A stretch of DNA of 64,000 nt from Sulfurovum sp. (GCA_027049035.1 JALTVI010000068.1:1-64000), one strand, 5' to 3'; positions 25,913-35,449 are shown, counted from the stretch's first letter. Notes: generated from the sequence alone by a model not told the origin. Numbers and translations are program-made.

Positions 25913-26800
25913 ATGTCAAAAAGTCTATATGAAACATTGGGCGTCAGCGAAAATGCGAGTGCTGACGAGATAAAAAAAGCGTATCGAAAACTCGCAAGAA
26001 AATATCATCCGGATATCAACAAAGACCCGGAGGCGCAGGATAAATTCAAGGAGATCAACGCAGCGTACGAAGTGCTGAGTGATCCTGAGAAGAAAGCGCA
26101 GTACGATCAGTTTGGCGACCAGATGTTCGGCGGTCAGAATTTCCATGACTTTGCACGCGGTCAGGGTGCAGAAGTTGACCTTGAAGAGATTCTGCGTCAA
26201 ATGTTCGGCGGAGGCGGAGGTGCCGGCGGCTTTGGCGGATTCGGCGGAGGAAGTGCCCGAGGCGGCTTCGGCGGTAGTGGCGGTTTCGGCGGCGGATACC
26301 AGGCGCCGGATCTGGATATACACGCACGTATCACCGTACCGTTCCTTGTGGCTGTAAATGGCGGGAAACACCATATCTCCATCAATGGAGAGAGTTTCGA
26401 TATCAAGATCCCTGCAGGTATCAAAAACGGTGAAACCCTGCGTGTCAGAGGAAAAGGGAAAAAGGCAGGCGGCCAGAGCGGCGACCTGCTTATCAAGGTA
26501 GAGGTGGCAGATTCACCGGAGTATGAGCGAAAAGGAAACGATCTGTACAAAACCTTCGATGTGCCGCTGAAAACGGCACTCTTTGGCGGTAAGGTACAGG
26601 TACAGACACCGGAGAAAGAGGTCTCTTTGAAAGTACCCAAAAACACCAAGAATGGACAGAAGTTCAGACTTAAAGGCAAAGGGGTACCGGACAGAAAAAC
26701 AGCGTTGAGAGGCGATCTCTACCTCATAGCCAACATTGTTCTGCCGGATGTCGATTCGCTCGATCCTGAGCTTAGAAAAATGTGTGAAGAGAAACTGTAA
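25913..26800 (+). CDS. cbpA: DnaJ-family co-chaperone CbpA
   Basis: Hsp40 that stimulates DnaK and protects proteins under stress. 295 residues: J domain 1-70 with the HPD motif in '[20 protein letters not shown]', then a Gly/Phe-rich linker (about 95-130; '[17 protein letters not shown]'), then the two-part DnaJ C-terminal domain. The cysteine-rich zinc domain of true DnaJ is absent, which marks the CbpA type. It sits directly upstream of hspR, a known arrangement in Helicobacter and Campylobacter. Confidence 0.94.
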   Translation: MSKSLYETLGVSENASADEIKKAYRKLARKYHPDINKDPEAQDKFKEINAAYEVLSDPEKKAQYDQFGDQMFGGQNFHDFARGQGAEVDLEEILRQMFGGGGGAGGFGGFGGGSARGGFGGSGGFGGGYQAPDLDIHARITVPFLVAVNGGKHHISINGESFDIKIPAGIKNGETLRVRGKGKKAGGQSGDLLIKVEVADSPEYERKGNDLYKTFDVPLKTALFGGKVQVQTPEKEVSLKVPKNTKNGQKFRLKGKGVPDRKTALRGDLYLIANIVLPDVDSLDPELRKMCEEKL

Positions 26801-26812
26801 AAGGAGTTGATG

Positions 26813-27184
26813 ATGCATAGTTATGATGAGCCCGTTTATCTGATCTCGGTGGTAGCATCCATGCTCGACATTCACCCACAGACGCTCAGGCAGTATGAGC
26901 GTGAGGGGCTGGTAGAACCCTCCAGAACACAGGGGCGTATGCGTCTCTACTCTCAGCGTGATATTGACCGGATGAAGCTCATTTTGCGTCTGACACGCCA
27001 GCTTGGGGTGAACCTTGCCGGTGTCGACATCATTCTGCAGCTCAAAGAGCAGATCAACCAGATGCAAGAGGAGATCGATCAACTGCGTGAAGAGCTGAGC
27101 AAGGTTAACCGTAACGGCTCTGTGCACAGTTCCAAGGCACTTGTAGCAAAAAACAGTTATGACATCATCATTTTTGAAGAGTAG
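26813..27184 (+). CDS. hspR: MerR-family heat-shock repressor HspR
   Basis: Represses chaperone operons, usually its own, by binding inverted repeats with DnaK as co-repressor in known cases. 123 residues: N-terminal winged helix with 'YLISVVASMLDIHPQTLRQY' and 'RLYSQRDIDRMKLI', then a coiled coil ('LKEQINQMQEEIDQLREEL'). Three start codons in a row are possible (TTG 26807, ATG 26810, ATG 26813). The last gives the best spacing from AAGGAG. It follows cbpA by 12 bp, so the pair is one operon. Confidence 0.93.
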   Translation: MHSYDEPVYLISVVASMLDIHPQTLRQYEREGLVEPSRTQGRMRLYSQRDIDRMKLILRLTRQLGVNLAGVDIILQLKEQINQMQEEIDQLREELSKVNRNGSVHSSKALVAKNSYDIIIFEE

Positions 27185-27201
27185 TGAGGAAGGTTAAAAG
27201 A

Positions 27202-27227
27202 GAAAGGTGCAGCTTTCTGCACCTTTC
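27202..27227. terminator. Bidirectional terminator between hspR and the 27.2-kb lipoprotein gene
   Basis: GAAAGGTGCAG-CTTT-CTGCACCTTTC, a perfect 11-bp stem in the gap between convergent genes. Confidence 0.8.
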
Positions 27228-27230
27228 GGA

Positions 27231-27530
27231 TTACCTGGTATAGACGGCACGTCCATTGCTGTCGATGTAGTAGGTTCGGCCGTACTGGTCTCTGTAATAT
27301 TTGCGCTGGCTGTCCTGATGCGCACCGTATGCCGCACCGGAGACACCGCCGAGCGCTGCACCTACTGCTGCACCTCTGCCCCCGTCAACCAGTCCACCAA
27401 TAATGGCACCGCCAGTAGCACCTATGAGTGCTTTCTCTTCAGGGTTGCTCAGCTGTCCGTTGGTACATCCCGTGAGTCCAAGCAGTGCAATGCTCGCTGT
27501 ACTCAAAATCATTAATTGCATCTTTTTCAT
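27231..27530 (-). CDS. Glycine-zipper lipoprotein
   Basis: 99 residues. The signal peptide ends at the lipobox 'LLGLTGC', then a glycine-zipper double helix 'ALIGATGGAIIGGLVDGGRG' / 'AAVGAALGGVSGAAYGA' of the kind in SlyB/OmpA-like and 17-kDa antigen proteins, and a charged Tyr-rich tail. Such proteins sit in the outer membrane and affect envelope integrity. Likely outer-membrane; partner unknown. Confidence 0.88.
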   Translation of the reverse strand: MKKMQLMILSTASIALLGLTGCTNGQLSNPEEKALIGATGGAIIGGLVDGGRGAAVGAALGGVSGAAYGAHQDSQRKYYRDQYGRTYYIDSNGRAVYTR

Positions 27531-27588
27531 TTATTCTCCTTTAAGTATCTTTAATCTATTCTACCACAAATTCAGGCTCAGTGCAAAC

Positions 27589-27969
27589 TTACATCACGCA
27601 GTTGTTGCCGCGTGATCCCCAATGTACGATGTTGCCTTTTTTGTTGACTTCCAGAAAGAGTTTGCAGGTTTTGTAGTCAATGTCTGTACCGTAGGTGACC
27701 ATCATGCCGCCGTAGTAGCCTCCCCACCCGTAGCCGAATGTCGGTGCCATTTGCGGGTAGGAGTCGATACGGGTCTTTTCATAGACATAAACCTCATTGC
27801 CGTTTGGCAGTTTGTAGGTGGTATCGGGGTAGCCGTAGGAGGCGGTAAAGTAGTGAATGTTCTTGCCTACCCACGTATCGTAGTGTTTGGCAAAGTTTTC
27901 GTGGCTGGCACATCCGGCAAGCAAAAGCAGCGAGAGTGCCGCCAAAAGGGTCTTGAAGTAGCTGCGCAT
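27589..27969 (-). CDS. Small lipoprotein of unknown function
   Basis: 126 residues. Lipobox 'LLLLAGCAS' after a short signal. The mature part has 'VGKNIHYFTASYGYPDTTYKL' and a Gly/Tyr-rich centre 'PTFGYGWGGYYGGMM', ending with a cysteine-containing 'NNCVM'. The ORF-track start at 28143 lies 58 codons too far up; the ATG at 27969 is preceded by AAGGAG. Last in a minus-strand run of export genes but with its own ribosome site. Confidence 0.82.
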   Translation of the reverse strand: MRSYFKTLLAALSLLLLAGCASHENFAKHYDTWVGKNIHYFTASYGYPDTTYKLPNGNEVYVYEKTRIDSYPQMAPTFGYGWGGYYGGMMVTYGTDIDYKTCKLFLEVNKKGNIVHWGSRGNNCVM

Positions 27970-27995
27970 CTTGTGGCTCCTTTGTGCTTTTAAGG

Positions 27996-28904
27996 TTATT
28001 TTATCGCAGAATCGTGTACTGAACGTGAACGGCTGCGTTGAAGTACCTGCACCGAAGCGGTCATTCCTACACGAAGTTTGATGTTTTCGGGCAGCGGATC
28101 GAGCTTGATGCGTACGGGAATACGCTGGGCAAGGCGTATCCACTGAAAGACCGGCTTGACGTTTGGCAACAGGTTGGGGCCGGGATTGCCGTCAGAGGGG
28201 GAGATGCCCCATGCGATCGATTCCACTTTGCCTTTGAGCGGTGTGTCTGGGTAGGCCATAAGGGTTACGACAGCATCGTCACCGACACGTACTTCCGGGA
28301 TGGCATCCTCCTTGAAGAAACCGAATACCCAGAAGGAGGCGGTATCGACAAGGGCAAGCAGCGGTTTGTTGGCTGTCGCCTGTGTACCTATCTGGAAGTT
28401 GATATTGGAGACGTAGCCGTCCACTTCGGCATACACCTTGGTATAGGTGAGGTTGAGTTTGGCAACATTGAGTGCTTCGGTACTGGAGTCGATATCGGCA
28501 AGTGACTTGAAGTAATTGGTCTGACTGCGCACATAGTCTTTCTGTGAGACGGCACCCCTGTCCTTTTCATAAATCTTCTTGATACGCTCATACTCTATCT
28601 TTGTTCCTTTGGCCGCTTCGAGGGTACGCTTCAGGCGTGCTTCGGCCTGTTTGACCTTCAGTTCGTACTGTGAAGGGTCTATCTCGAAGAGCAGGTCACC
28701 CTTTTTGACCTTCTGGTTGTCTTTGACATGAATTTTGGTCACCATTCCCGTTACACGCGGTGCGATCTGGATCACCTGTGTACGCACCTGCCCGTCCCGT
28801 GTCCAGGGATTGTCTGTATACTCCCTGTATTTGCTGTATCCAAAGTAGAGTGCCGCGCCGAGAATCGCCGCTGTCAAAAGCAGTTTGATGATATTTTTTG
28901 CCAT
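27996..28904 (-). CDS. HlyD/AaeA-type periplasmic adaptor of an efflux system
   Basis: Membrane-fusion protein linking an inner-membrane pump to an outer-membrane factor. 302 residues: one N-terminal helix, then biotinyl-lipoyl halves 'PRVTGMVTKIHVKDNQKVKKG' and 'AEVDGYVSNINFQIGTQATAN', a hairpin between them, and a beta-barrel domain ending 'LRVGMTASVQVL'. It closely follows the AaeA (p-hydroxybenzoate efflux) pattern. The neighbours are AaeX-like and AaeB/FUSC-like genes. Confidence 0.9.
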   Translation of the reverse strand: MAKNIIKLLLTAAILGAALYFGYSKYREYTDNPWTRDGQVRTQVIQIAPRVTGMVTKIHVKDNQKVKKGDLLFEIDPSQYELKVKQAEARLKRTLEAAKGTKIEYERIKKIYEKDRGAVSQKDYVRSQTNYFKSLADIDSSTEALNVAKLNLTYTKVYAEVDGYVSNINFQIGTQATANKPLLALVDTASFWVFGFFKEDAIPEVRVGDDAVVTLMAYPDTPLKGKVESIAWGISPSDGNPGPNLLPNVKPVFQWIRLAQRIPVRIKLDPLPENIKLRVGMTASVQVLQRSRSRSVHDSAIK

Positions 28905-28913
28905 AGGTGTTCC

Positions 28914-29129
28914 TTAAAATTTGATCCAGAGTGTATCGATGAGCACCAGGTAGAGTGCCATGATTGCGATGAAGACATATGCCGGTGCATAGAAGAAGCG
29001 TGAGAGCTTCAGCCTATTGAGTAGCATGACTGTGATGACTGCAGCTAGAAATGCCAGCAGCACGGCAGGCAGCAAGGGAGAGAAATAGACATCACCGATA
29101 CTTAGTTCGTGCGGAAAAGGGTTACTCAT
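28914..29129 (-). CDS. DUF1656 (AaeX-like) small membrane protein
   Basis: 71 residues with two membrane helices ('LLPAVLLAFLAAVITVML', 'YVFIAIMALYLVLIDTLW'), starting 'MSNPFPHELSIGDVYFSPLL'. DUF1656 proteins accompany AaeAB-type efflux operons; their role is unclear. The start at 29129 is chosen over the upstream ORF-track start. The gene begins inside the last 8 bp of the preceding outer-membrane-factor gene. Confidence 0.88.
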   Translation of the reverse strand: MSNPFPHELSIGDVYFSPLLPAVLLAFLAAVITVMLLNRLKLSRFFYAPAYVFIAIMALYLVLIDTLWIKF

Positions 29130-30717
29130 GGGTAAATCCTTTCGGCAGTATGGTTGCGTTGCCGTCAAGCATGCTGCCCCAGTCGGTACGTGCCTTCATG
29201 CGTGCTGCAGTCTCCTTGCTGAGGTAGCGTTTGCCTCTGCTGATCTGCCAGCCGCCGCCAAGCGCCTTGTAGAGTGCCACGGCATTGAGTGCGACATTTC
29301 CCTTGATGGTGGCGTAGCGGTCCTGCGTACTGGTGAGCTTCTCGATCGTTGTCAGCAGACGCTGGTAGTTGACCAGACCGTCGTTGTACTGGATGACGGA
29401 GAGGTTGAAGGCGCGCAGCGTCGCGGCAACGGCTTTTTGGTTCTCTTTTTGCTGTTTGAGTGTGAGCGCATACCCCTCAAGCGCGTTGGAGACTTCGGCA
29501 ACGGCACCCAGAACAGCTTTGTTGTAGTTGACAAGGCTCTCTTCGAAGATGGCGTCTTTGAGCCGTATCTGATTTTTGATCTGTCCGTAGTTGAGGATGT
29601 TCCACGAAAACGACGGCCCGATGGTGATGCCAAGCGGATTGTTGCCGTTCAGCCAGCTGCCGTACTGGTTGGTGTTGTGATAGCCGATAGAACCGAATAT
29701 GGAGAAGCTTGGGTAGAGGTCTGCCATACTTGAACCCAGTTTTGCCGCATTGGCATGTACCAGATGTTCAGCGGCCTTGAGGTCGGGGCGCTGTGTGATG
29801 AGGTTTGCGTCGATTCGGTAGTTGGGATTGAGCTTCGCCTTTGGTACCATGTTGACATCGACCAGGCCCTTGAGACCTTCGTTGAGCTGAATGACCCCTT
29901 TATGCATGGCGATGAAGCGGCTGGCATCGGTGTAGGTGCGGCTGTTTCCGTGCTGCAGCATGCGTTCGACAGCCGCCGCGTCCATACCAAGCAGCAGCGC
30001 CATCGCGTTGCGCGCTTTGGCCTTGTTCAGCTCCACGGCGGGAATGCTGGTTCGGGTATTGTAGAGCTGTGTGCGTGCCTGCTGCACATCGAGTTCGGAG
30101 ACATTTCCGGAGTTGAACTGCACCTCCGTCATCTTCGTAACACGCTCCTGGATGATGACGTTGCGTTTCGCATAGGCCAGACGCTCCTGTGCGGTACGGT
30201 AGTTGATGTAGTTGCGTGCCACTTCGGCAATGACAGAGACCATAATGTTGTCATAGGTGGCGACACTCGCATAGAGCCCCGCTTCACCCGCTTCGATACT
30301 GCGTGCGTATTTGCCCCACAAATCAAGCTCCCAGCCCATATCGAAACTCACATCGGCGGTGGCGACATCGCCAAGGCCTGTGCGTGTCGAGGATGCTTTC
30401 GCATTGATCTTCTGTGACTGCGGAAAGGCAAGCCCCTCGGCAATGCCAAGTGCTGCACGCGCCTGGGCGATGCGCAGCCCGGCACTTTTGATATCGAGGT
30501 TCTGTGCGTATGCTTTCTGGACAAGATCGTTGAGTACCGGGTCATTGAAGGTGCGCCACCAGCGTACCACGGGGCTTTTGGATGCTGTATGCTTTTTCCA
30601 TTTCTTGGGAACGGGCGGGTTCTCTATGCCGCTGAAGTCAGGGCCCAGTTTGGCGCAGCCGCCAAGCAGCAGCAAAGCGGCGGTAGCGGTGAGTGTGTGT
30701 AAAACGGGTTTTTTCAT
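29122..30717 (-). CDS. NodT-family outer-membrane efflux lipoprotein
   Basis: TolC-like exit duct. 531 residues: lipobox 'LLLLGGCAKLG', then two OEP repeats with the long alpha-barrel hairpins ('NLDIKSAGLRIAQARAALGI', 'AEHLVHANAAKLGSSMADLY'). The C-terminal extension to 'ATILPKGFTHE' is longer than usual. The ATG at 30717 shares one base with the stop of the FUSC gene. It belongs to the AaeAXB-like export operon. Confidence 0.92.
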   Translation of the reverse strand: MKKPVLHTLTATAALLLLGGCAKLGPDFSGIENPPVPKKWKKHTASKSPVVRWWRTFNDPVLNDLVQKAYAQNLDIKSAGLRIAQARAALGIAEGLAFPQSQKINAKASSTRTGLGDVATADVSFDMGWELDLWGKYARSIEAGEAGLYASVATYDNIMVSVIAEVARNYINYRTAQERLAYAKRNVIIQERVTKMTEVQFNSGNVSELDVQQARTQLYNTRTSIPAVELNKAKARNAMALLLGMDAAAVERMLQHGNSRTYTDASRFIAMHKGVIQLNEGLKGLVDVNMVPKAKLNPNYRIDANLITQRPDLKAAEHLVHANAAKLGSSMADLYPSFSIFGSIGYHNTNQYGSWLNGNNPLGITIGPSFSWNILNYGQIKNQIRLKDAIFEESLVNYNKAVLGAVAEVSNALEGYALTLKQQKENQKAVAATLRAFNLSVIQYNDGLVNYQRLLTTIEKLTSTQDRYATIKGNVALNAVALYKALGGGWQISRGKRYLSKETAARMKARTDWGSMLDGNATILPKGFTHE

Positions 30718-32882
30718 CAAAATCTGCTCTCTTTGAGTGAGGTGAGGTTCAGGTATGCCATTTTTCTCTCCAGGTCAAAAAAGGTGTGCCAGATGTGCCG
30801 ATACAGAGAGATGGTTTCGTAAAAAGAGACCACCGATTCTCTCTCGTAGCGCTCGGGATTCTCTTTTTTGAAAAAGTCCGAAAGCTCATTTTCAAATCTC
30901 TCTGTCGCAGTCTGCAGGTCGGAAGCGGATGCTGTAAAGGGGTTGTCTGCAAGGTGTTCAAGCGCTTTGGCAAGCGTAGCGTTGTGCCGCTTTAGCAGGT
31001 ATGCCTGCAGCAGCGGATTGTGCTTTTGCGCATCGATGGTGCGGGTGTGTATGAGCAGCAGTGTAGCAAAGCGCTCACAGTTGCGCACATAGGCAAGCAG
31101 CGCCTCTTTCTCTACGTCGTCGAAGTAGCCGGTATCTATCTGCGCGGCCCAGAGCTTCATCTTGGAAACGGTGTTCATCAGGTAGCGAGCGTTGTAGCGC
31201 GCCGCGATCTTTTGCCAGAAGCGTGCTTTGCCCTTTATGAGAGCGTAGTGGTAGCGTGCCAGCTGGAGCGACTGGTTGAAAAAGCGCTTTTGGAAAATGA
31301 GAAAAAGGCGTTCAGGTTTTGTTGAGAACGGCAGGTAGTAAAAGAGAAGCAGCAGAGAGAGAAAGGCGTAGAACATCGTCAATATCAAGAGAAAAATGTC
31401 GAAGGCGTAATACATCTGGTTGGCGATGTTCATCGTTACCAGCCCCAGCAGAAAGAAGATGGAGAGCTGCGCGGGCAGGAAATAGAAGCCAATGAATCCA
31501 TAGAGAAACAAAAAGAGTGCCAGTTCGGCACCGTGGTTGAGATGCGGCAGTACCCCTACATAGGCAGCGGCGGCAAAGAGAAAGGAGAGGGTAAAGACGA
31601 TGATCAGCAGTGAGGGTTTGACGGGGCTGAAAGCGGTAATGACGCTCAGTCCCGTAGCCAGTACGACGACCATGAATCCGCCCGGAGGGTTGAAGAGAAT
31701 CCAGCATGCTACGGCTGTCCAGAAGATGAGAAAGGTCACGACGGAGGCTTTGAGGTGTTCGGGATCGAGCAGGTCGAATGCGCGCGTCTTGACGGGTTCA
31801 TCATCGACAAAGTGTGTTGGTTCCGGGCGGTGCAGTGCATTGAGTTTCCTTGCGATGCGCGAAAGCAGTGCATGAAGCTTTTTTGTCTCGAGCGCAAGGC
31901 TACCAAGTGTGGCGCGCTGCAGCTGGGAGAGTGCATCGGTCGTATCGAAATCGACAGAGAGTTTCGCCTCTTTTGGGATGTCGATAATGCGCTTCTTGTG
32001 CCACCCCTTTACGATGTCATCGAAGAGTGTGTCGATCTGGCTGCGAACACTCTCATACCCTTTGAGATAGTGTGAAGCCGGTTTGGGCAGATCAGAAAGC
32101 TCTGCGGAGGTGGGCAAAAGAGAAAGAAGCGTGTCGAGTGCCTTGAAGTCCCGCATCAGACTGCGCCACTGTGCAGGAGAGAAGTTCGTCTCCATGGTTC
32201 CGGGGATCTGGGGAATGCTTTTAAGCAGCAGCTCCTGAGCCTGCAGCGCTTCGTTGTGGAGCCGGCTCTGTGTCGCCTCATCCTCAAGGCGTGCTTCGTA
32301 GCGATTTTGAAGTGCCCGGGCAAGCTGTTGGGCGTGTTCGAATTCTCTCTTTTTGCCGCTTACCGGCCAGACGAGAATGCCCACCAGTGTATAGACGGCA
32401 ATGCCAAAAAGGGTCATAAATGCCTTGTCTACACCGTAGAGAAAGACATTGTCGGTATCGCCGTTTTGAAACATCATCATCATCGTCATACCGGTCAGCA
32501 TAAAGACGGTCATATCGCCTTTGTAGGTGCGTGTAAGGTGCAGCACGAAGGTGACGGCGATCGAGAGGAGCAGCAGGTACAAAAAGCGCTCCTGCGGAAA
32601 GAGAGCGATGAGCACCATGCCGATAACGGCACCGATGATGGAGCCAAGTACACGCAGCAGTCCGTTCATCACCGCATTCTCAAGCGATCCGACTGCGGCG
32701 ATGAGCATGACGGTTGTGGCGGCTGTGGTGATGTTGCTCCACCCCTGCGCGAAACCGATGAGGTAGACCAGCACCAGGCTGGCGGCAGCCTTGATGGCGA
32801 ACTTCATTTTGTCGTTCAGCAGCGGTGTGGTCTTTGCTTTGCCTTCAGTGTTGCCGTGCAGTGTCGCTTGCGCTGTTGCCAT
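30717..32882 (-). CDS. FUSC/AaeB-like inner-membrane efflux protein
   Basis: 721 residues with two membrane blocks of about six helices each (about 30-165 and 375-525), separated and followed by cytoplasmic alpha-helical domains. This is the FUSC / aromatic-acid exporter plan of E. coli AaeB. The segment 'VFMLTGMTMMMMFQNGDTDN' is characteristic of the first membrane block. With the HlyD and DUF1656 partners and the NodT duct it makes a complete tripartite exporter, probably for aromatic or other weak organic acids. Substrate is inferred from family only. Confidence 0.9.
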   Translation of the reverse strand: MATAQATLHGNTEGKAKTTPLLNDKMKFAIKAAASLVLVYLIGFAQGWSNITTAATTVMLIAAVGSLENAVMNGLLRVLGSIIGAVIGMVLIALFPQERFLYLLLLSIAVTFVLHLTRTYKGDMTVFMLTGMTMMMMFQNGDTDNVFLYGVDKAFMTLFGIAVYTLVGILVWPVSGKKREFEHAQQLARALQNRYEARLEDEATQSRLHNEALQAQELLLKSIPQIPGTMETNFSPAQWRSLMRDFKALDTLLSLLPTSAELSDLPKPASHYLKGYESVRSQIDTLFDDIVKGWHKKRIIDIPKEAKLSVDFDTTDALSQLQRATLGSLALETKKLHALLSRIARKLNALHRPEPTHFVDDEPVKTRAFDLLDPEHLKASVVTFLIFWTAVACWILFNPPGGFMVVVLATGLSVITAFSPVKPSLLIIVFTLSFLFAAAAYVGVLPHLNHGAELALFLFLYGFIGFYFLPAQLSIFFLLGLVTMNIANQMYYAFDIFLLILTMFYAFLSLLLLFYYLPFSTKPERLFLIFQKRFFNQSLQLARYHYALIKGKARFWQKIAARYNARYLMNTVSKMKLWAAQIDTGYFDDVEKEALLAYVRNCERFATLLLIHTRTIDAQKHNPLLQAYLLKRHNATLAKALEHLADNPFTASASDLQTATERFENELSDFFKKENPERYERESVVSFYETISLYRHIWHTFFDLERKMAYLNLTSLKESRF

Positions 32883-32888
32883 AAAAAG

Positions 32889-33557
32889 TCAGCTCCGCTT
32901 CTTTTCGATGCTGTTGAGCCTCAGGCTGATGAGACTTGAGACGATGATGGCCATGTAGAAGACGCCGATGACCGCTTCCATGTAGGCGAAGAATTCGGCA
33001 ATGTGGTTCTTTGGCAGAATGTCGCCGTAACCAAGTGTGGTCAGTGTCACGAAGCTGTAGTAGGCCATGCGCGAAAAGCCCGCCTGCCAGCTTGTCACCT
33101 CTATGCCGCTGAACGCGGTCGGGTCAAAGAGCATAATGATCATGTAAATCACTGCCCAGACAAGCCCAAAAAGCATATAGAGCGTCAGCGATCCGATGAT
33201 CTTGTTGGCATCGATATCCCCTTCGAAGAGTACCTGCCAAAACGCTTTGGCGATGAGGCCGATGAAGAAGACAAGCAGTGTTAGAAGTACCAGGAAGAGG
33301 TAGATTTTTCCGGGAAAAATATGTTCGAGTACGTTGAGTGTGACAAAGACAGGCACAAGAAAGAAGATGACGTTCCTCCAGCTCTTGTCCGTATGCAGGC
33401 TTCTAATGCTAGCGACAAGCATCAGTACTATAATAAGGCCAAAGGCGCCTTTGCTGAAGAGGTTGGTGAACTCTGCGACGATCGCGCCGCTGAGCAGAAA
33501 GAGCAGCAGCGAGACAAAGAGGTAGAGAAAGTTGTTTTCCCGGCTGAGTGGTTTCAT
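32889..33557 (-). CDS. Ion-channel protein with K+ filter
   Basis: 222 residues, hydrophobic. About four helices come first, then a pore loop with 'SFVTLTTLGYGDILPK' (filter TLGYGD) and a last helix. No RCK or cyclic-nucleotide domain is visible, so gating is unknown. The start overlaps the stop of the upstream AI-2E-family gene by 4 bp (ATGA), and FUSC follows 6 bp later, so it is part of the same transcript. Confidence 0.88.
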   Translation of the reverse strand: MKPLSRENNFLYLFVSLLLFLLSGAIVAEFTNLFSKGAFGLIIVLMLVASIRSLHTDKSWRNVIFFLVPVFVTLNVLEHIFPGKIYLFLVLLTLLVFFIGLIAKAFWQVLFEGDIDANKIIGSLTLYMLFGLVWAVIYMIIMLFDPTAFSGIEVTSWQAGFSRMAYYSFVTLTTLGYGDILPKNHIAEFFAYMEAVIGVFYMAIIVSSLISLRLNSIEKKRS

Positions 33558-34639
33558 GATGCCTGTTTCGCTTCCTCTTCCTCTTTGACCTCCGCAATCC
33601 AGAGTTCGAAGAGTTTGTAGGCAAGGGCGAAGATGACCGCGCCGATGAAGAGGCCGATCATTCCCATGAGCATCATACCGCCGATGGCACCGATGAGGAT
33701 GACCAGCATCGGAATGTCCACGCCGCGCCCCATCAGCATCGGTTTGAGCACGCCGTCAAGTGCACCGACGATGAGCATGTAGACCGTAAAGACCACTTCG
33801 GGCGTTCCGCTTCCCTGCGAGAATACCCATGCGATGATGGGAGCGATGACGAGGAGGGCGGGCATCTGGATGATGGTCAGGAACATAATGACAAGGGCCC
33901 AGACGATGGCAAAAGGGACTCCCATGAGTACCAGTCCGATGAAGGCGAAGAATGCCTGAATAACGGCGACACCTATCACTCCTGTGACAACGGAGCGTAT
34001 GGTAAGTGTGGAGAGATTCGCCCACTCATCGCCTTTGTCTCCAAGCAGACGGCGCATGATGGTCTTGTAGAAGCGCTCTCCTTCCTCAGCACCCATCAGG
34101 AAAAAGGCGGCGATGACCATGGCGGCGATGAACATCAAAATGGTACCAAGACCGCTGCCCAGTGCGGAGAAGACCGAACCGGCGATGTGTTTGATTTCAT
34201 TCTTGAACGGGGCAAGCGTTTTGGCAAGGTTATGGGAGGCCGAGTTCCATAGTGTGTAGGTCTTCTCCCCGATAAGCGGCCACTCTTTGACCTTTTCTGT
34301 CGGGGGAGGGATGTCGATGGAGCCGTCCTGCAGGGCAGCAGCGAGCTCCTGGCCCGTTTCGACAACCGTATCGGAGAGCGTGTAGGTAGGGACTGCAAGT
34401 GCAGTCACGACGATGGCGGTAAGGGCAATGATGATCTTCTTGCGGTTGCCAAAGCGTTTTTCCAGCATCGCTATTACCGGCTGCAGCGCGACTGCGATAA
34501 TGACAGCCCAGATAATGAGGGCCAAAAAGGGTTTGGCGATAAGGTAGGAGATGTAGATGACAAGGAAGAGAAGACCCAGTTTGATGGCGATCTCTATGGC
34601 AATTGCCACCTTCTCCTCTTTTTCGAGTCTGTCAGGCAT
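33554..34639 (-). CDS. AI-2E family transporter (PerM/YdiK type)
   Basis: 361 residues. The family's helix plan is visible: an N-terminal helix pair ('LLFLVIYISYLIAKPFLALI'), a cytoplasmic/periplasmic insert around residues 85-130, and the C-terminal helix bundle 'FFAFIGLVLMGVPFAIVWAL' to 'GGMMLMGMIGLFIGAVIFAL'. Members have been proposed to export AI-2 or to act as Na+/H+ antiporters; sequence does not decide. First gene of the minus-strand operon running down to 27.6 or 28.0 kb. Confidence 0.9.
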   Translation of the reverse strand: MPDRLEKEEKVAIAIEIAIKLGLLFLVIYISYLIAKPFLALIIWAVIIAVALQPVIAMLEKRFGNRKKIIIALTAIVVTALAVPTYTLSDTVVETGQELAAALQDGSIDIPPPTEKVKEWPLIGEKTYTLWNSASHNLAKTLAPFKNEIKHIAGSVFSALGSGLGTILMFIAAMVIAAFFLMGAEEGERFYKTIMRRLLGDKGDEWANLSTLTIRSVVTGVIGVAVIQAFFAFIGLVLMGVPFAIVWALVIMFLTIIQMPALLVIAPIIAWVFSQGSGTPEVVFTVYMLIVGALDGVLKPMLMGRGVDIPMLVILIGAIGGMMLMGMIGLFIGAVIFALAYKLFELWIAEVKEEEEAKQAS

Positions 34640-34707
34640 AAGATTTCCTTTTGGTTGAAAATTTAAGAATAAAATGTGTACCTATAGCGGAAGTGCACAG
34701 AAAATTT

Positions 34708-34719
34708 CTATAATTATAG
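34708..34719. promoter_or_regulatory. CTATAATTATAG palindrome in a divergent gap
   Basis: A perfect 12-bp palindrome containing TATAAT on both strands, 69 bp upstream of the AI-2E-family gene. A likely -10 region for the leftward operon and possibly a regulator site. Confidence 0.45.
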
Positions 34720-34774
34720 CGTAGAAGACTGTATTTTTGCGGGTAGATTTCGCCTCTAATTAAGTGGAATGGGA

Positions 34775-34780
34775 TATAAT
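34775..34780 (+). promoter_or_regulatory. Probable -10 box for the 34.8-kb gene
   Basis: GGGATATAATG, 39 bp before the ATG at 34820. No clear -35. Confidence 0.5.
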
Positions 34781-34819
34781 GTTTACCATAGACAATACCA
34801 CAAATGTGAGGGGTCCCGA

Positions 34820-35440
34820 ATGAAAACACTGAAGTATGTAGGTGCCAAACCGAAAGTCTCCCAAAAAGGGGTTAGTTTCGATGCCTCCAAACCTGACAGC
34901 TATACCTTTTTGAGTGCTGCAGTAGAACTGCTTGAAACACTTGATTTTACAGGAACTGAGGGAAAAGAGATCAACCTCCATGAGATTCGTGCCAAAGAGT
35001 ATAACGGCAAGGAGCTTGTCGAACTGGTAGGCAAGTACTGCGAGAATATCGATGCGATTTTCGATGAGGGGCAGGCCGGTACGGATGCGCTTGTTTCCCA
35101 GTACCGCAAAAAGGTCGAGGAGAATCCGAACCTCTCCTACGACGAGCGTCAGGCGTGGCTTGGCAACATCGACATCATGCACGACTACTATCTGCAGTAT
35201 ATGACCAATGAGCGCGCCTACCGCTGCCTGCTGCATGTACTGGCTGACAAGATTCACCAAAACCACATCGAGAGTGTGGTGGTGCCGCTTGGTCGAAACT
35301 ATGGACTGGTGCTCGGTGACCTCGCCGATGTACTGCGTGACCATAAACCGCCCTACGATGCGACGATGCGTATTGAGCAGAAGGGCGGCATCGGATATGC
35401 GATACTGGATATGAACCGTCCCGCACCGCTGGACATATAA
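34820..35440 (+). CDS. Conserved hypothetical protein
   Basis: 206 residues, soluble, mixed alpha/beta, acidic. Notable stretches are 'AKEYNGKELVELVGKYCENI', 'MHDYYLQYMTNERAYRC' and 'VVVPLGRNYGLVLGDLADVL'. I recognise no domain. The start at 34820 is preceded by GAGGGG and is preferred over the ORF-track start, which lies in the -10 region. It is followed after 9 bp by the glutamate-synthase-like gene, so the two are probably co-transcribed. Confidence 0.78.
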   Translation: MKTLKYVGAKPKVSQKGVSFDASKPDSYTFLSAAVELLETLDFTGTEGKEINLHEIRAKEYNGKELVELVGKYCENIDAIFDEGQAGTDALVSQYRKKVEENPNLSYDERQAWLGNIDIMHDYYLQYMTNERAYRCLLHVLADKIHQNHIESVVVPLGRNYGLVLGDLADVLRDHKPPYDATMRIEQKGGIGYAILDMNRPAPLDI

Positions 35441-35449
35441 GGATAGCGC

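Noticed and set aside
25752-25937. 61-aa minus-strand ORF in the cbpA leader
   Set aside because: It covers the structured leader element; the second copy of the element does not keep this frame (a TAG interrupts it), so it is not a conserved peptide.
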